Positions 5,462-7,257 of a stretch of DNA of 7,257 nt are shown here, piece by piece. The DNA is from an uncultured Oscillospiraceae bacterium (lineage in GTDB: Bacteria; Bacillota; Clostridia; Oscillospirales; Oscillospiraceae). Positions within the stretch are counted from its first letter, which is position 1. Every line of letters begins with the position of its first letter. The stretch spans positions 1 to 7,257 of the forward strand of contig CALWXY010000172.1 of the NCBI GenBank assembly GCA_944385595.1. The letters run 5' to 3'. The notes beneath the pieces are model-generated. The model saw nothing but the letters and a program-made list of their open reading frames with translations. It did not search any database and was not told the origin of the DNA. The position numbers and the translations under genes were made by a program.

Positions 5462-5549
5462 GTAAAATTCGCAGAACTAAAATAAATATAAGTATGTCTG
5501 CGACAGAAAAGCCCTTGCCGCGGGCCTCGCTTTGCGATAAAATGTGCTG
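5438..5549. repeat. Shared inverted motif in the divergent dnaA/mfd promoters
   Basis: On the dnaA strand TTTGCGAAAATGTGCT (5453-5438) fills most of the promoter spacer and touches the -10. On the mfd strand TTTGCG-AT-AAAATGTGCT (5532-5549) carries the same 16 bases with a 2-base insertion and covers the proposed -10. Between them lies a smaller inverted pair, TCGCAGA (5469-5475) and TCTGCGA (5497-5503), flanking a strongly AT-rich 21 bases. The arrangement looks like paired operator sites for a common regulator (inference). Confidence 0.55.
5515..5543 (+). promoter_or_regulatory. Possible mfd promoter
   Basis: -35 TTGCCG (5515-5520), 17-base spacer, -10 TAAAAT (5538-5543), placing the start near 5550 and leaving a leader of about 28 bases. 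A competing pair, TTGCGA (5532-5537) with TATTTT (5556-5561), would put the start inside the ribosome binding site, so it is less likely. Confidence 0.4.
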
Positions 5550-5577
5550 TATCAATATTTTAACTGCGAGGAAGCAG

Positions 5578-7257
5578 ATGAAAGCAGTTTCACTATCCAT
5601 ATTCGAGGCGCCGGAGCTGAGCAGTCTCCCCCAGCTTGCCGACGGCGGGGCGCTCCCCGCGCTCGTGACGGGGCTGTCGCCCATACACCGCGCGCAGCTC
5701 GCCGCCGCGATGGCGATGGAGACAAATCTCCCGCTCGCCTTCGTCTCGCCGGACGACACCAGCGCCGAGACAGCCGCCAAAAATCTCGCCGCCTTTCTCG
5801 GCTGCGAGGTGCCGGTCATAGTCTCGCGGCAGCTCACGGTGCTGAGCGCCGAGGGCGTCTCCCGCTCGGGCGAGCAGCGCCGCCTCGCGGCGCTCTGGCA
5901 GCTTCAAAGCGGCTCGTGCCGCGCCGCCGTCTTCACCATATCCGCGCTCATGCAGCGCTGCATACCGCCGCAGAAGCTCTCTGAGGCGGCTTTTGTGCTG
6001 CGCCTCGGCGGCGACGCGCCGCCCGAAAAGGTCGAGGAGGCCCTTCTTCGCTGCGGCTACGAGCGCACCGGCGAGGTCGAGGGGCCGGGTCAGTTCTCGC
6101 GGCGCGGCGGCATACTCGACTTCTTCTCACCAGCCTACGCGCGCCCCGTGCGCTGCGACTTCTGGGGCGACGAGCTGGACTCCATGGGCTTTTTCGACGT
6201 GCAGACCCAGCGGCGCACCGAGAATCTCAGCGAGGCCGTCATCCTTCCCGCCGCCGAGGTGCTGCCCGCCCTCGCCCCCGGCGGAATCGACGGCCTGCGC
6301 GGGACCATAGCGAAGCTCGCGAAAAAGTCAGCGCGCGGCGAGCAGGCCGAAAAGCTCCGGCGCGACATGGCCGAGGACGCCGACAGGCTGGAAAGCTCCT
6401 GCGTCCTCCCCTCCGCCGACAGGTACATGCCGCTCATCTACCCCGACGGCGGCACCGCGCTCGACTACATCGCGCCGGAGGCGCTGGTGTTCCTCGAGCA
6501 GCCGCCGCGCAGCGCCGAGCACGCGCGCGAATACCTGCGCGAGCTGACGGGCGACCTTGAGCCGCTCGCGAAATCCGGCCTCGCCTCCGCCGTCGAGGCC
6601 TTCGCCAAGCAGGGCGGCGCCGTGTTCCACGAGCTGACGGAACACCCGCTTTTGCTCGGCGACGCATTCACCGTCGGCCGCCAGCCGATTGAGCCGCGGC
6701 GGCTCATATCCGTGCAGGCGAGGCAGCTCGCGAGCTACTGCGGCAACGGCGACGCCGTGGCGACAGAGGCGGCGAGCTACAAGGCCGAGGGCTACCGCAC
6801 CGTCATCCTCGCCGCGGACGAGCGCCGCGCGAGACTGCTCTGCGCCATGCTCGGCGAGCGGGGCGTCAGCGCGTCGTATACAGCCGAGCTTGAGAAGCTG
6901 CCGGAGCCGGGTCAGTGCCTCGTCACCATAGGCGCGCTCACGGCGGGCTTCGACTACCCCACCGCCAAGGTCGCCGTCTTAACCGACACGCAGTTCGTGC
7001 GCAGCGGCGGCAAGAAGCGAAAGCTGCGCACCGGCTCGGCGGTCAAGGCCAAAAAGAGCATAAACAGCTACTCCGACCTCTCGGTGGGCGACCTCGTCGT
7101 GCACGAGGTGCACGGCATAGGGCAGTTCGAGGGCGTCGTCCGCATGCCCGTCGACGGCGCGGAGAAGGACTATATCAAGATAAAATACGCCGGGGGCGAC
7201 ACGCTCTACGTCCCCGCGACGCAGCTCGACCTCGTGTCGAAATACATAGGCGGCGGC
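5578..7257 (+). CDS. mfd: Transcription-repair coupling factor Mfd, N-terminal 560 residues
   Basis: Mfd removes RNA polymerase stalled at DNA lesions and recruits UvrA. The frame is open from ATG 5578 to the right edge, so the helicase/translocase motor domains are outside. Seen: the UvrB-like module with GPGQFSRRGGILDFFSP (169-185) and the following VRCDFWGDELDSMGFFDVQT (191-210); the P-loop region near 31-45 lacks a GKT, as expected for Mfd's degenerate ATP site; and the RNA polymerase-interacting domain beginning SVGDLVVHEVHGIG (about 502-515). A basic linker GGKKRKLRTGSAVKAKK precedes that domain. GAGGAA (5568-5573) lies 4 bases upstream of the start. The gene diverges from dnaA across 228 bases; mfd usually follows pth elsewhere in Firmicutes, so this placement beside the origin is unusual. 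Confidence 0.95.
   Translation, partial: MKAVSLSIFEAPELSSLPQLADGGALPALVTGLSPIHRAQLAAAMAMETNLPLAFVSPDDTSAETAAKNLAAFLGCEVPVIVSRQLTVLSAEGVSRSGEQRRLAALWQLQSGSCRAAVFTISALMQRCIPPQKLSEAAFVLRLGGDAPPEKVEEALLRCGYERTGEVEGPGQFSRRGGILDFFSPAYARPVRCDFWGDELDSMGFFDVQTQRRTENLSEAVILPAAEVLPALAPGGIDGLRGTIAKLAKKSARGEQAEKLRRDMAEDADRLESSCVLPSADRYMPLIYPDGGTALDYIAPEALVFLEQPPRSAEHAREYLRELTGDLEPLAKSGLASAVEAFAKQGGAVFHELTEHPLLLGDAFTVGRQPIEPRRLISVQARQLASYCGNGDAVATEAASYKAEGYRTVILAADERRARLLCAMLGERGVSASYTAELEKLPEPGQCLVTIGALTAGFDYPTAKVAVLTDTQFVRSGGKKRKLRTGSAVKAKKSINSYSDLSVGDLVVHEVHGIGQFEGVVRMPVDGAEKDYIKIKYAGGDTLYVPATQLDLVSKYIGGG

Overview
This window is a chromosomal replication-origin locus of a GC-rich member of the Firmicutes (Clostridia; by eye roughly 60% GC, possibly an Oscillospirales-type gut anaerobe, though that rank is inference). 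The minus strand carries the canonical order dnaA, dnaN, yaaA (S4 domain), recF, remB. The plus strand carries the first 560 codons of mfd, divergent from dnaA. At the left edge a minus-strand lactate/malate-dehydrogenase-family gene begins behind a complete T-box leader.

Layout: 1-218, start of the dehydrogenase gene. 242-543, its promoter, T-box riboswitch and attenuator terminator; the specifier TGG and the TGGC bulge both point to tRNA-Trp. 544-1148, a gene-free stretch with three copies of a hairpin-forming A/T-rich repeat (two direct, one inverted), a zone of nested inverted repeats and a probable terminator for the remB operon. 1149-3805, remB, recF, yaaA and dnaN, tightly packed. 3806-4029, the dnaA-dnaN intergenic region, which I read as oriC: an AT-rich strip, a run of TAG trinucleotides matching the DnaA-trio element, a GGG cluster, and about eight copies of a TTTT(G/C)AACA-like motif plus one near-canonical DnaA box. 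4030-5349, dnaA, interrupted by one in-frame TAG at codon 190. 5350-5577, the divergent dnaA/mfd promoter region with a shared inverted motif. 5578-7257, the N-terminal part of mfd.

How they work together: DnaA opens oriC, DnaN is the replicative clamp, RecF and Mfd handle gap repair and transcription-coupled repair, and YaaA/RemB are the small genes usually found in this cluster. The points most worth a second look are: (1) the origin, whose main repeat differs from the standard DnaA box while DnaA itself differs at three residues that read the box; (2) the premature stop in essential dnaA; (3) a tryptophan-type T-box in front of a 2-hydroxyacid dehydrogenase; (4) the intergenic repeat family; (5) the loss of the usual rpmH-rnpA and gyrB-gyrA neighbours.
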